Assembly (NCBI RefSeq): GCF_014863355.1
Contig: NZ_JACZEP010000001.1
Location: 186,001-250,000 of the forward strand
Direction of reading: 5' to 3'
Source of the DNA: Aminobacter carboxidus
GTDB lineage: Bacteria; Pseudomonadota; Alphaproteobacteria; Rhizobiales; Rhizobiaceae
Length of the DNA stretch: 64,000 bases
Shown here: one piece after another, positions 34,649-43,506 of the stretch
Layout: every line of letters starts with the position of its first letter
How positions within the stretch are numbered: position 1 is the first letter of the stretch
Position numbers and translations under genes: made by a program
Notes under the pieces: model-generated
The model's database searches: none
What the model was told of the DNA's origin: nothing
Seen by the model: the letters and a program-made list of their open reading frames with translations, nothing else

Positions 34649-35724
34649 ACGCCGCACCGATCAAGCTCAAGAGCCGCGAAGCTCCGCTGCTTCAGGTCAA
34701 GGGCCTCAAGAAGCACTTCGCCATGTCGAAGCCCTTCCTCAACCGCCTGCTCGAAGGTGGCGAGCAGCAGACGGTCAAGGCCGTTGACGGTCTCGACCTC
34801 GACATACCGCGCGGCCAGACGCTCAGCCTCGTTGGCGAATCCGGTTGCGGCAAATCGACGGTTGCCCGCCTGATCATGGGCCTGTCCAGTCCCTCAGGCG
34901 GCTCCATCCTGTTTGATGGCGCCGACATCTCGCGCGCCCCGGCCGGCCAGCCGGCTGATATCAGGCGCCGCATGCAGATGATCTTCCAGGATCCCTATGC
35001 CAGCCTCAATCCGCGCTGGCGCGTCGCCGACATCATCGCCGAACCGCTGCGCACCTATGGCATGTGCGCCTCGCGCCAGGAGCAGCGTCGCGAGGTCGAC
35101 CGCCTGCTCGAATTCGTCGGTCTCAACGCCAAGGACGGCGACAAGTTTCCGCACGAATTTTCCGGCGGCCAGCGCCAGCGCATCTCGATCGCCCGCGCGA
35201 TTTCCACCAAGCCGGAGTTCCTGGTTTGCGACGAGCCGACCTCGGCGCTTGACGTCTCGGTCCAGGCGCAGATCCTCAACCTGATGCGCGAGATGCAGCG
35301 CGAGCTCGGCCTGACCTACCTGTTCATCAGCCATGATCTGGCGGTGGTGAACTTCATGTCGGACTGGATCGGCGTCATGTATCTCGGTCGCCTCGTCGAG
35401 GTTTCGCCCGCAGCCGAGCTGTTCGCCAACCCGCAACATCCCTATACAAGACTGCTGCTCGACACGATCCCCGACCTGGAAATGTCGAAGCGCGACCGCC
35501 AGCCGGCCGCCGGCGAGGTGCCCAACCCGATCAACCCACCGCCGGGCTGCCACTTCCGTCCGCGCTGCGCGCTCGCCAATGAGCGTTGCCGGCGTGAGGC
35601 GCCGGTGCTTCGCGTGTATGATGGTGGCGTCAGCGCCTCTTGCCATGCGGTCGAGGAAGGGCGTGCAAACGAGCCGATCACGGTGCAGGCAAGTGCCGCG
35701 CAGTCGCTGCGGGCTGCGGTCTGA
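34645..35724 (+). CDS. peptide ABC transporter ATP-binding protein (DppF-type)
   Basis: A 359-residue ATPase. It opens with LLQVKGLKKHFAMSKPFLNR, the DppF/OppF pattern, followed by Walker A GESGCGKST, signature FSGGQRQRISIARAIST and Walker B LVCDEPTSALDV. The C-terminal oligopeptide domain includes FRPRCALANERCR. The ~30-residue tail after the cysteine region is low in complexity. The flavin-reductase-like gene follows after 10 bases. Confidence 0.93.
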   Translation: MNAAPIKLKSREAPLLQVKGLKKHFAMSKPFLNRLLEGGEQQTVKAVDGLDLDIPRGQTLSLVGESGCGKSTVARLIMGLSSPSGGSILFDGADISRAPAGQPADIRRRMQMIFQDPYASLNPRWRVADIIAEPLRTYGMCASRQEQRREVDRLLEFVGLNAKDGDKFPHEFSGGQRQRISIARAISTKPEFLVCDEPTSALDVSVQAQILNLMREMQRELGLTYLFISHDLAVVNFMSDWIGVMYLGRLVEVSPAAELFANPQHPYTRLLLDTIPDLEMSKRDRQPAAGEVPNPINPPPGCHFRPRCALANERCRREAPVLRVYDGGVSASCHAVEEGRANEPITVQASAAQSLRAAV

Positions 35725-35734
35725 GGGAGAAGAA

Positions 35735-36394
35735 ATGGATTTCGATTTCGCCGAGCTGCCCGAAAACGACCGCTACCGGCTGCTATGCAGCTTCGTCGGG
35801 CCGCGGCCCATAGCGCTCGTCACCACCATCGACGAGCACGGCTGCAACAATGCCGCGCCGATGAGCTTCTTCAACGTCTTTTCACACGAACCGCCGCTGC
35901 TCATCCTGGGCATGCAGACCCGTCCCGACGGCACCGCCAAGGATACCGTCGCCAACATCCGCCGCTCCGGCGAGTTTGTCGTCCACATGGTCGACATGGG
36001 GATCGCCAACGAGATGATCGTCACCGGCATCAACTTCCCCAGCGACGTCGACGAGATCGAGTTCGCCGGCCTGACCAGCACGCCCTCGGTCAAGGTCACG
36101 GCCCCCCGCATCGAGGAATCGCCCTGCGCCATGGAGTGCAAGGTGTCGCAGATTCTCGACTACGGCCGCCGCACCATCGTCATCGGCGAGGTCGTGCAGA
36201 TGTATGTCCGCGACGAATGCCTCGACGAGCGTGGCCGCTATGTCCGGCCGGAAGTCTACCAGCCGATCGCGCGGCTGCATGCCGACAACTACATCGTCGC
36301 TGCCGACCAGTTCGTGCTCAAGCGCCCGGCCGAGCTTCTCCATCACGAGGAAGCGGCCGGCTATGCCGTGAAGCCACAGAAGGTCGCCGGCTGA
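35735..36394 (+). CDS. flavin reductase-like (DIM6/NTAB) FMN-binding protein
   Basis: A 219-residue split-barrel flavoprotein. The FMN-binding loop is in GPRPIALVTTIDEHGCNNAA followed by PMSFFNVFSHEPPLLILGMQ, typical of the flavin reductase domain. Relatives supply reduced FMN to monooxygenases or act as flavoproteins in their own right. It is the last gene of the peptide ABC operon, 10 bases after the ATPase, with GAGGGAGAAGAA as ribosome site. Its role with the transporter is unknown; oxidation of an imported compound is a possibility. Confidence 0.88.
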   Translation: MDFDFAELPENDRYRLLCSFVGPRPIALVTTIDEHGCNNAAPMSFFNVFSHEPPLLILGMQTRPDGTAKDTVANIRRSGEFVVHMVDMGIANEMIVTGINFPSDVDEIEFAGLTSTPSVKVTAPRIEESPCAMECKVSQILDYGRRTIVIGEVVQMYVRDECLDERGRYVRPEVYQPIARLHADNYIVAADQFVLKRPAELLHHEEAAGYAVKPQKVAG

Positions 36395-36482
36395 CCCAGA
36401 CAAGGCGCCGGACGCCCGCGCCCGGCATCACCGAAATCTACCCAACCCACCGCAAGGCGTAGCCCCCGACGACCTTGCACGG

Positions 36483-36543
36483 AAAGGGCGCTGTCCGCGC
36501 ATGACCCCGACAGTCGTGTGCAACAAAGGACGGCGCCCTTTTT
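36483..36543. terminator. Rho-independent terminator between convergent genes
   Basis: AAAGGGCGC pairs with GCGCCCTTT, helped by an inner GTCC/GGAC pairing, across a long loop. It is followed by TTTTTG on the plus strand and starts with an A-rich arm for the minus strand. It closes the flavin-reductase operon and possibly also the convergent MarR gene. Confidence 0.65.
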
Positions 36544-36569
36544 GTTTGCCGCGGGCATGACGGTCAGCG

Positions 36570-37016
36570 TCAGTCTTCCGCCGCAGCGCCGATGTTTTCG
36601 CTGAGCGCGCGCAGCACGCGTGTCGCGCTTTCGATGTCGGCGTCGTCGACACCTGTCAGCACCAGGGCGCGCAGTTCCGCAACGTCGGCGAACATGCTGT
36701 CGGCCTCGCGCCGTGCCGTCGGCGTCAGGAAGATGCGCTTGGTGCGTCGGTCGCCGTCGGTGGTGCAGCGCACCACCAGCCCCTTTTTTTCCAGCCCGTC
36801 GATGAGGCCCACCAGCGAGGGCTGCTCGATCTGCATCTGCTCGGCGAGCTCGGCTTGCGTCTTGCCCTCGCATTTGGCGACCTGCATCATCAGCCGGGCG
36901 CGCGCCAGCGTCAGCCCGCGCTCCTTGACCCGGGCGTCGAACATCGTCCTGAGCTTGCGGTTGACCTTCAGCAACTCGTCGAAAAAGGCGCTCTTCAGTT
37001 CAACGCTGCTGCTCAT
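36570..37016 (-). CDS. MarR-family transcriptional regulator
   Basis: A 148-residue winged-helix regulator: RLMMQVAKCEGKTQAELAEQ, MQIEQPSLVGLIDGLEKKGL and the wing VRCTTDGDRRTKRIFLTP. The ATG for MSSSVELK is preferred over one 12 bases upstream because GGGGAG lies 4 bases before it. The gene stands alone, divergent from a LysR gene. The wide choice of neighbours leaves its target open; MarR proteins usually respond to phenolics or oxidants and repress adjacent genes. Confidence 0.9.
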   Translation of the reverse strand: MSSSVELKSAFFDELLKVNRKLRTMFDARVKERGLTLARARLMMQVAKCEGKTQAELAEQMQIEQPSLVGLIDGLEKKGLVVRCTTDGDRRTKRIFLTPTARREADSMFADVAELRALVLTGVDDADIESATRVLRALSENIGAAAED

Positions 37017-37194
37017 GTCGCTCCCCATTTTGTTCTTTTGAATATTATTAGATACCTATGTAATTCACGGCAATATCTCCGGCAAGACGCATCCACTAGT
37101 CCCTTCGGACGAGGTCGCGGCCACGATGTCGGCAGGTAATGTCCGTTCGCGCGCCGGGATGAAGCGGCGCAGCCAGGGGACGAGGAGGTGGGGC

Positions 37195-38133
37195 ATGGTC
37201 CTGCGCAATCTGGCAAAGCTCGACCTCAATCTGCTGCACGTCTTCGAGGCGGTCTACAGCGAGGCCAGCATCACCCGAGCCGCCGAGACGCTTGGCGTAA
37301 CCCAGCCGGCGGTTTCCAACAGCCTGGCGCGCCTGCGTGACATTTTCGGCGATCAGCTGTTCGTGCGTGCACGGCAAGGCATTGCGCCGACCCCGCTTGC
37401 CGAAACGCTGATCGGCCCGGTCAGGGAGGCGCTGACCGCGCTCGACCGCACGCTCGCCCGGCACGAGCGCTTCGATCCGCTCGCCTCCGAGCGTATCCTA
37501 TCGTTCAGCATGAGCGACTATGCCGAAGCGATCGTGCTCGGGCCATTCGTCGGCGAGTTGAACCGGCTCGGCTCGACGCTCATTGTTCGCAACCGCTTCC
37601 TCGCCGAGCGCGACCTGTTTCCCGGGCTGGCGTCAGGCGAGATCGACTTCGCTGTCGAGTCGCATCCACTTGCCGAGGAGGGTTTCGGCCAGCGGCTGCT
37701 GTTCAGCGACGAGTTCGTTTGCGTCATGCGCAAGGATCATCTGGCTCTCGCTCAGCCGTTGACGCTCGAGCGCTATCTCGCGCTGAAGCACCTTCACATT
37801 TCCAACCGTCCGCGCGTCGCCAATCTTGTCGATGGCGCACTCGCCCGGCTGAAGCTGAAACGGCAGGTGGCGGTGCATCTCGAACATTGCCTGGCGGCTG
37901 CTGCCATCCTGTCGCGCAGCGATCTATGCCTGACCATCCCCACCTCCTTTGTCCGCCATTTCCTGGCTGCCGACGCGTTCGTGGCGGTGCCGCGCCCGTT
38001 TCGCATGCCGCCGCTGCAGACCTGGCTCTACTGGCACCCCTCGTCGGAGGGCAGCCCCACTCATGACTGGGTCAGGCAAGTGCTCGACGATTGTTTCCCG
38101 CGGCCCGAGGTCGGCCAGGATCATTTCGGCTGA
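37195..38133 (+). CDS. LysR-family regulator, NodD/LinR-like
   Basis: A 312-residue LysR protein. The HTH opens NLAKLDLNLLHVFEAVYSEA and continues TQPAVSNSLARLRDIFGDQL, a pattern typical of the NodD/LeuO branch. The start ATG follows GAGGAGGTGGGGC; an upstream ATG would add 23 basic residues. The effector domain ends in TWLYWHPSSEGSPTHDWVRQ. It reads in the same direction as the FrhB-like/aminotransferase genes 125 bases downstream and may activate them. Confidence 0.9.
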   Translation: MVLRNLAKLDLNLLHVFEAVYSEASITRAAETLGVTQPAVSNSLARLRDIFGDQLFVRARQGIAPTPLAETLIGPVREALTALDRTLARHERFDPLASERILSFSMSDYAEAIVLGPFVGELNRLGSTLIVRNRFLAERDLFPGLASGEIDFAVESHPLAEEGFGQRLLFSDEFVCVMRKDHLALAQPLTLERYLALKHLHISNRPRVANLVDGALARLKLKRQVAVHLEHCLAAAAILSRSDLCLTIPTSFVRHFLAADAFVAVPRPFRMPPLQTWLYWHPSSEGSPTHDWVRQVLDDCFPRPEVGQDHFG

Positions 38134-38258
38134 TGTCGGTCATTCGGAATGGCAATTTGCCCGGCCCGACACCGCCGGCCTATAACCGTCTCCAACACCT
38201 GAGATCGAAGAAAAGTCGCTGGGGCGCGGTCGCGAGACCGCCGCCGGGAGGATGGCGC

Positions 38259-39533
38259 ATGCGTGTTGCCGGGCGGGTAGAAGACATCGTCGAACGCGGC
38301 CTGTGCACCGGCTGCGGCGCCTGCGCAAGCCTGCTCGGCAACGATGCGCTCGGCATGGACCTTTCCCCTGACGGGTTCATGCGGCCGCGCCGCCGACGCC
38401 GGCTGAAGGACACCGAACAGGTCACGGTCATGCAGGTCTGCACGGGAAACCGGCTGTCAGGGCCAGCGCCCGAGGATGCCGCCGCTCCGCACCCGATCTT
38501 CGGGCCGATCCTGCATCTGGCCAGGGGCCACGCCACCGACCCGGAGATCCGCTTTAGAAGCGCCACCGGCGGCGTGCTGACGGCGCTCGCGCTCTATCTC
38601 GTCGAAAGCGGTGAGGTCGACGGCATCCTCCAGGTCGGCGTTTCCAGCGACAACCCGTTGCTCAACGATGTCAGCTTCAACACCAGTCGCGAGCAGATCG
38701 TCGCCTCGTCCGGCTCGCGCTACGGGCCGACGGCACCGCTCAGGGACATCATGGCCATGCTCGACAGCGGCCGGCGCTTCGCCTTCATCGGCAAGCCCTG
38801 CGACATCGCCACATTGCGCAACCTGGCCCGGGTCGACGCGCGCGTCGACAGGCAGATCCCCTACATGCTGGCGATGTTCTGCGGCGGCAACCCCAGCATT
38901 TCAGCCACCTACAACATCGTCAGGCGCTTCGGTGAAGACCACCGCGACGTCGACGAGTTCCGCTATCGCGGCCATGGCTGGCCGGGCCCGACCTATGTCC
39001 GCACGCGCCAGGGCAAGGAGCACCGCCAGAGCTACGACGAGACCTGGTTCTCGAACCTCACCTACGAGCTGATGTTTCGCTGCAAGATCTGCGCCGACGG
39101 TACAGGCGAGCATGCCGATGTCGTCGCCGGCGATTGCTGGGTGATGGAGAACGGCAAGCCAAGCCATCGCGAGGCCGGTGACGGCTGGAACATGCACATC
39201 GCCCGCACCGTGCGCGGCACGCAGTTGATCGAGGATGCGGTCGTTGCCGGCTACCTCCACGAGGAGCCGTTTTCGGTCGCCGAGCTGGAAGCCATGCACG
39301 ACGACCATGGCCTCAAGAAGCGTTCGGTCTTTTGGCGGCTTACGGCCCTAGCCCTGACGGCCCAGCCGTTTCCCGACCATGGCGCGCTGCGGGTGGTGCA
39401 GGCCGGCCTTGCTGCCAGCTGGCGCGAACGCTGGGCGGCCTTCCGCGGCACACTCGCGCGATCGCTCAAGCGCCGCAACCGCGAGAGCCCTGTTACCTCG
39501 GGCACCTTCGCCCCTGACACCACGACAAGCTGA
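38259..39533 (+). CDS. FrhB-like iron-sulfur flavoprotein (coenzyme F420 hydrogenase/dehydrogenase beta-subunit family)
   Basis: A 424-residue protein. The N-terminal cluster motif CTGCGAC (C-x2-C-x2-C) with a further Cys in VMQVCTGNR may bind one 4Fe-4S cluster. The central FrhB_N region contains RSATGGVLTALALYLVESGE and GKPCDIATLRNLARV. The FrhB_C part has FRCKICADGTGEHADVVAGD. Members work far beyond F420 hydrogenases, moving electrons between FAD and a partner. The start follows GGGAGGATGGC. It is the first gene of a run with a PLP aminotransferase, SMP-30 lactonase and RidA-like protein, so it may oxidise or reduce an intermediate of that pathway. Its substrate is unknown. Confidence 0.82.
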   Translation: MRVAGRVEDIVERGLCTGCGACASLLGNDALGMDLSPDGFMRPRRRRRLKDTEQVTVMQVCTGNRLSGPAPEDAAAPHPIFGPILHLARGHATDPEIRFRSATGGVLTALALYLVESGEVDGILQVGVSSDNPLLNDVSFNTSREQIVASSGSRYGPTAPLRDIMAMLDSGRRFAFIGKPCDIATLRNLARVDARVDRQIPYMLAMFCGGNPSISATYNIVRRFGEDHRDVDEFRYRGHGWPGPTYVRTRQGKEHRQSYDETWFSNLTYELMFRCKICADGTGEHADVVAGDCWVMENGKPSHREAGDGWNMHIARTVRGTQLIEDAVVAGYLHEEPFSVAELEAMHDDHGLKKRSVFWRLTALALTAQPFPDHGALRVVQAGLAASWRERWAAFRGTLARSLKRRNRESPVTSGTFAPDTTTS

Positions 39534-39557
39534 AAACACCGATCCAAGGAGGAAACC

Positions 39558-40778
39558 ATGTCTGTCGATCATCTCCGCGCCAAGCTCTCCGGCTCAGGCC
39601 CCGCGCTGTTTTTCCCCGACCCCGAGGTTCCGGCGATCTTCAATTTCGACCAGGGACTTGCCGCGCCCGAGACCTTCCCGACCGAGGATCTGGTCCGTCT
39701 CGCTCGCAAGGCGCTCGACGAGCACGGCGCCAAGGTGCTCGACTATTTCGACCCGGCAACCGGCTATGAGGAGCTGGTCTATGGCTTCAAGGGCCTGCGC
39801 AAGGAGCTATCGGACCGCATAGAACGCACCCAGGGCAAGCAGCTCGGCACGCTTGGCGTCATCCTGACCTCGGGCTCGGTGCAGGGTATCGCGCTTGCCG
39901 CCAACGGTTACGTCAATCCGGGTGACGTTGTCGTTGCCGAGGCCGCGTCCTTCCCTTATGCGCTGCGCTTCATGCAGATGGCTGGCGGTGACCTGCGCAC
40001 GGTTGCGGTCGACGACCATGGCATGGATATCGACGCGCTCGAAGTCCTGCTGAACAAGGTCAGGGCCGAGGGCAAGAAGGTCAAGGTCGTCTACACCATC
40101 CCGACCTTCCAGACCCCGACCTGCACCGAGATGTCGGCGCCGCGCCGGCGCCAGCTGCTTAAGCTCGCGAGCGAGCACGACTTCCTCATCATCGAGGACA
40201 ATGTCTATGGCGACCTGCGTTTTGCCGGGGAGGAGCTGCCGACCTTGCTCAGCCTCGACACCGACGACCGCGTCATCCAGTGCGGCAGCTTCTCCAAGAT
40301 CGTCGCACCGGCGCTGCGTCTTGGCTGGATCGCCGGTCCGGCTGCGGCTATCGAACCCATCGCTGCCGTTCGCCAGGATCTCGGTGTCGGCCAGTGGCAC
40401 GCCCGCGTCATGACCTCCTACATATCGGAAGGTCTGCTCGACGAGCACATCGCCGAGGTCAACAAGGTCTACAAGAGCAAGGCCGAAACGGCGGCGCGCG
40501 CCGTGCGCGATCATTGCGGCAACTATGTCACCTTCCGCATGCCACAGGGCTCGTTCTACCTCTGGCTCGAGATTGACGAACGCGTCGACTGGCAGCGCGC
40601 CGCCGAGCTGTCGGCCAAACAAGGCATCTTCTTCCGTCCAGGCGAGCGCTTCATGGGTGAGAGCGACGGCCGCCAGTTCCTGCGCCTGGCCTACAGCCAT
40701 GTCAGCGAGGACATCATCGAGCGCGGCATCAAAAAGCTTGGCGAAATCCTCAGCGCCTGCGCCAGGGTTGCGGCATGA
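39558..40778 (+). CDS. PLP-dependent aminotransferase, fold type I (2-aminoadipate/ARO8-like)
   Basis: A 406-residue class I/II aminotransferase without the GntR domain of MocR proteins. The PLP lysine is in CGSFSKIVAPALRLGWI near residue 247, and the Asp/Tyr pair that holds the pyridine ring is in IIEDNVYGDLRF. The active-site arginine region near the end is QFLRLAYSHVSEDIIERGI. The closest kinds are 2-aminoadipate and aromatic/branched-chain amino-acid transaminases. It starts 24 bases after the FrhB-like gene (GGAGGAAACC) and overlaps the lactonase gene by 4 bases. Confidence 0.9.
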   Translation: MSVDHLRAKLSGSGPALFFPDPEVPAIFNFDQGLAAPETFPTEDLVRLARKALDEHGAKVLDYFDPATGYEELVYGFKGLRKELSDRIERTQGKQLGTLGVILTSGSVQGIALAANGYVNPGDVVVAEAASFPYALRFMQMAGGDLRTVAVDDHGMDIDALEVLLNKVRAEGKKVKVVYTIPTFQTPTCTEMSAPRRRQLLKLASEHDFLIIEDNVYGDLRFAGEELPTLLSLDTDDRVIQCGSFSKIVAPALRLGWIAGPAAAIEPIAAVRQDLGVGQWHARVMTSYISEGLLDEHIAEVNKVYKSKAETAARAVRDHCGNYVTFRMPQGSFYLWLEIDERVDWQRAAELSAKQGIFFRPGERFMGESDGRQFLRLAYSHVSEDIIERGIKKLGEILSACARVAA

Positions 40779-41626
40779 GGAATCCGGCTCGCACGATCGC
40801 GGGGGGATTCGTCTATCCCGAATGCCCCCGCTGGCATGACGGGCAGCTGTGGTTTGCTGACCAGCATGACGGCCTCGTCCACGTGCTGGATAGCGACGGC
40901 ACCAGGCGCGACAGCTTCGCCGTGCCGGGCGGTCCATCCGGCATGGGCTGGCTGCCCGATGGCGACCTGCTTGTCGTCTCGATGAACGATCGCAAGCTGT
41001 TCCGACGCAGCCGCGACGGCAAACTCACGCTCCATGCCGATCTCGCCGGCGTCCACCCGTTCCATTCCAACGACATGGTCGTCGATGACGAAGGCCGCGC
41101 CTATGTCGGCAATATCGGCTTCGACTTCTATGCCGGCCAGCCGCCGGCGCCGACGGTGCTGGCCATGGTCGCGCCGGATGGCGGCGTCTACATTGTCGCC
41201 GATGGCCTGATGTGTCCCAACGGCGCTGTCATTTCGCTCGACGGCCGCACCTTGATCATCGCCGAGTCGATGGCCGCGCGTCTCACCGCCTTCGACATCG
41301 GCACGGATGGCCATCTCGCCAATCGACGGCTGTTCGCGGCGGTCGACGGCCACGTGCCCGACGGCATCTGCCTCGACGCCGACGGGCATGTCTGGGCGGC
41401 ATCGCCCTATGAAAAGACGGTGCTGCGGATCAGCCCGGCGGGCGAGATCGTCGATCGGGTCGTCATCTCTGACGCCAGCCCCTACGCCTGCATGCTCGGC
41501 GGCCCCGATGGCCGCGACCTCTTCATCTGCGTTGCCCCGCACCACGCTCCCGAGGTCACGACGAAACTCAGGGGAGGGCGGATCGACATTGTCCGCGCCC
41601 CCGCACCGGGAGCCGGACGGCCATGA
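40775..41626 (+). CDS. SMP-30/gluconolactonase-family hydrolase
   Basis: A 283-residue six-bladed beta-propeller. Metal-site positions are visible: Glu in GGFVYPECPRWHDGQLWFAD near residue 17, Asn/Asp in HSNDMVVDDEGRAYVGN, and Asp in VPDGICLDADGHVW. Family members open lactones, including sugar lactones, with calcium or zinc. It overlaps both neighbours by 4 bases, so it is translationally coupled to the aminotransferase and the RidA-like gene. In this pathway the lactone may arise from a hydroxy or keto acid. Confidence 0.88.
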   Translation: MRNPARTIAGGFVYPECPRWHDGQLWFADQHDGLVHVLDSDGTRRDSFAVPGGPSGMGWLPDGDLLVVSMNDRKLFRRSRDGKLTLHADLAGVHPFHSNDMVVDDEGRAYVGNIGFDFYAGQPPAPTVLAMVAPDGGVYIVADGLMCPNGAVISLDGRTLIIAESMAARLTAFDIGTDGHLANRRLFAAVDGHVPDGICLDADGHVWAASPYEKTVLRISPAGEIVDRVVISDASPYACMLGGPDGRDLFICVAPHHAPEVTTKLRGGRIDIVRAPAPGAGRP

Positions 41627-42036
41627 GCGAAGCCTCCAGCGTCGAACGCTTCAATCCGCCCGGCATGGCTTTTTCCGGCATGAGCCAGGCCGTCGGCTGC
41701 GGCGATTTCGTGCTCGTCTCCGGGCAGGTTGCGCTCAGGGACGGGCGGATCGTCTGCACCGGCGATCCGGCCGGGCAAACCGAGCAGGTGTTCCGCAACA
41801 TCGAGGCGGTGCTGACTGAGGCTGGTCTCACACGTGCCCATGTCGTATCGCTGCGCTGTTTCCTGACCAGCCCGGATGCCTATCAGGCCTATGCCTCGGT
41901 CAAGAACCGAATCTTCGCCGACAACCCGCCGGCGGCGAGCGCGATGGTCGTCACAGCACTCGTCCTGCCCGAGATCATGGTCGAGGTCGAGGCGGTCGCC
42001 TGGCGCCACGCGCTTGCCAAACCGGGCGTGGTGTAG
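41623..42036 (+). CDS. RidA-family protein lacking the canonical catalytic arginine
   Basis: A 137-residue YjgF/YER057c/UK114 trimer-type protein: FVLVSGQVALRDGRIVCTGD and QTEQVFRNIEAVLTEAGLTR are standard. In archetypal RidA the motif before the last strand is P-A-R-S, whose Arg (R105 in Salmonella/E. coli) is required for imine deamination. Here it reads PPAASAMVVTALVLPEIMVE, with Ala at that place, putting the protein in the Rid subgroups without demonstrated 2-aminoacrylate deaminase activity. It closes the FrhB/aminotransferase/lactonase run. It may bind a pathway intermediate rather than detoxify 2-aminoacrylate. Confidence 0.88.
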   Translation: MSEASSVERFNPPGMAFSGMSQAVGCGDFVLVSGQVALRDGRIVCTGDPAGQTEQVFRNIEAVLTEAGLTRAHVVSLRCFLTSPDAYQAYASVKNRIFADNPPAASAMVVTALVLPEIMVEVEAVAWRHALAKPGVV

Positions 42037-42107
42037 AACCTAGCCGCTACCTGAAATTGGCCGAGTCGGGTCCGCCCGGCCGGCCGCGCGCTTGCGGAGG
42101 CCTAGCC

Positions 42108-42458
42108 TTGTCCATCACCATGTACGGCATCAAGAACTGCGACACGATCAAGAAGGCCCGTACCTGGCTCGAAGGCCACGGCGTCGCCTACGACTTCCAC
42201 GATTACAAGGCCGTTGGCATCGACCGCACAAGCCTGGAGGCCTGGGTCAAGGAGTTCGGCTGGGAAACCGTGCTCAACCGCGCCGGCACCACCTTCAAGA
42301 AGCTGCCCGATGCGGACAAGGAAGGCCTCGACGCCGACAAGGCGATCGCCTTGATGCTCGCCCAACCCTCGATGATCAAGCGTCCGATGCTCGACCTCGG
42401 CAGCCGCCGCATCGTCGGCTTCAAGCCGGAAGCCTACGAGGCCGCATTCCCGGGCTAA
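42108..42458 (+). CDS. ArsC/Spx-family thiol reductase (YffB-like)
   Basis: A 116-residue ArsC-like protein. The N-terminal ITMYGIKNCDTIKKARTWLE carries the single thioredoxin-fold Cys, and the middle has GWETVLNRAGTTFKKLP. The C-terminal MIKRPMLDLGSRRIVGFKPE is the ArsC substrate-loop region. It belongs with YffB-type glutathione-dependent reductases rather than dedicated arsenate reductases, as no ars genes are nearby. The TTG start is chosen for its GGAGG seven bases upstream; an ATG four codons in is the alternative. Confidence 0.88.
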   Translation: MSITMYGIKNCDTIKKARTWLEGHGVAYDFHDYKAVGIDRTSLEAWVKEFGWETVLNRAGTTFKKLPDADKEGLDADKAIALMLAQPSMIKRPMLDLGSRRIVGFKPEAYEAAFPG

Positions 42459-42494
42459 ATGGCCCGGGCTGACAATGCCGGGTGACGCGCCTGG

Positions 42495-43391
42495 CTATCC
42501 GGCCCTTGTACCGAACCGAGCCATCGTCGTCGCCACCTCCTCGCGTAGCCAACTTGAGAAGTCGCGCACCTTGCGGCCCGGCCGCTCCAGCTTCGAGCTG
42601 ACCAGATAGTAGCCGAGCCCGCTGGCTACCGTGATGCCGAACGGCGCCACCAGCCGGCCATCGGCCAGCGCGTCGGCCGACAGCAACTGCCAGGCCAGCG
42701 CCACGCCCTGTCCGGCGACCGCCGCGTCGATGCCAAGGATCGGATCAGTGAAGGAAGGCCCTGCCGGCTGCACCGGAAACGGCCTTTGCAAGCCGGCCGC
42801 CTCGAACCAGCGCTCCCAGCTGATCATCGTGCTCTCGTCGGCGATGACGGGCAGATGCGCGAGATCGGCAGGCTGCTTGAGCTTCGCTGCCAGTGCCGGC
42901 GCGCAGACCGGAAACACCTCCTGCGCCAGTAGCAGCTCTGCCCGCACACCAGGCCATGTGCCGTCGCCCATACGGATCGCCAGGTCGACGTCGGAGTGGT
43001 CGAGATCGACCAGCCCGGTCGAGGCGTCGATCCTGAGCTTGATCTTGGCATGGCGCTGGTTGAAGCGGCTGAGCCGCTGCACCAGGAAGCGCGAGGCAAA
43101 GGCCGGTGCCACCGACACCACCAGCACATTCGAGGCTGTCTCGTCAGCCAGCGCCACCGCGCGCCCCAGTTCCTGGAAGCCGCTGGTCAGCCGGGCGCAG
43201 AACTCCGCCCCGAAGGCGGTCAGCGCAAGTCCCGCGCCGGTGCGCTGGAAGACAGCGCGACCCAGTTGCGCCTCGGTGCGGGCGATCTGCTGGCTCACCG
43301 CGCTGGCCGAGACGCCAAGTTCCGCTGCCGCCTTGACCAGCGAGCCGCAGCGCGCGACGCTCTCCACCGCGCGGAGCCCGTTCAGATGCAC
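42495..43391 (-). CDS. LysR-family regulator (GcvA-like)
   Basis: A 298-residue LysR protein: MHLNGLRAVESVARCGSLVK, then SASAVSQQIARTEAQLGRAV for the HTH, and a C-terminal effector domain with IDAAVAGQGVALAWQLLSAD, a GcvA/AmpR-type feature. It is divergent from a small DUF1127-like gene 115 bases away, an arrangement seen repeatedly in Rhizobiales. The small gene is the obvious candidate target. Confidence 0.92.
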   Translation of the reverse strand: MHLNGLRAVESVARCGSLVKAAAELGVSASAVSQQIARTEAQLGRAVFQRTGAGLALTAFGAEFCARLTSGFQELGRAVALADETASNVLVVSVAPAFASRFLVQRLSRFNQRHAKIKLRIDASTGLVDLDHSDVDLAIRMGDGTWPGVRAELLLAQEVFPVCAPALAAKLKQPADLAHLPVIADESTMISWERWFEAAGLQRPFPVQPAGPSFTDPILGIDAAVAGQGVALAWQLLSADALADGRLVAPFGITVASGLGYYLVSSKLERPGRKVRDFSSWLREEVATTMARFGTRAG

Positions 43392-43506
43392 GCGATTGAG
43401 TGCCTGACTTGAGATTTTCTAAACTCCGTCCGCGACATTCTTGATTGTAGAGCAAGCGTTTGTAGCGAAAATAGTGCGAAAGGATCAATACTTCAGGAGA
43501 AGTCAG

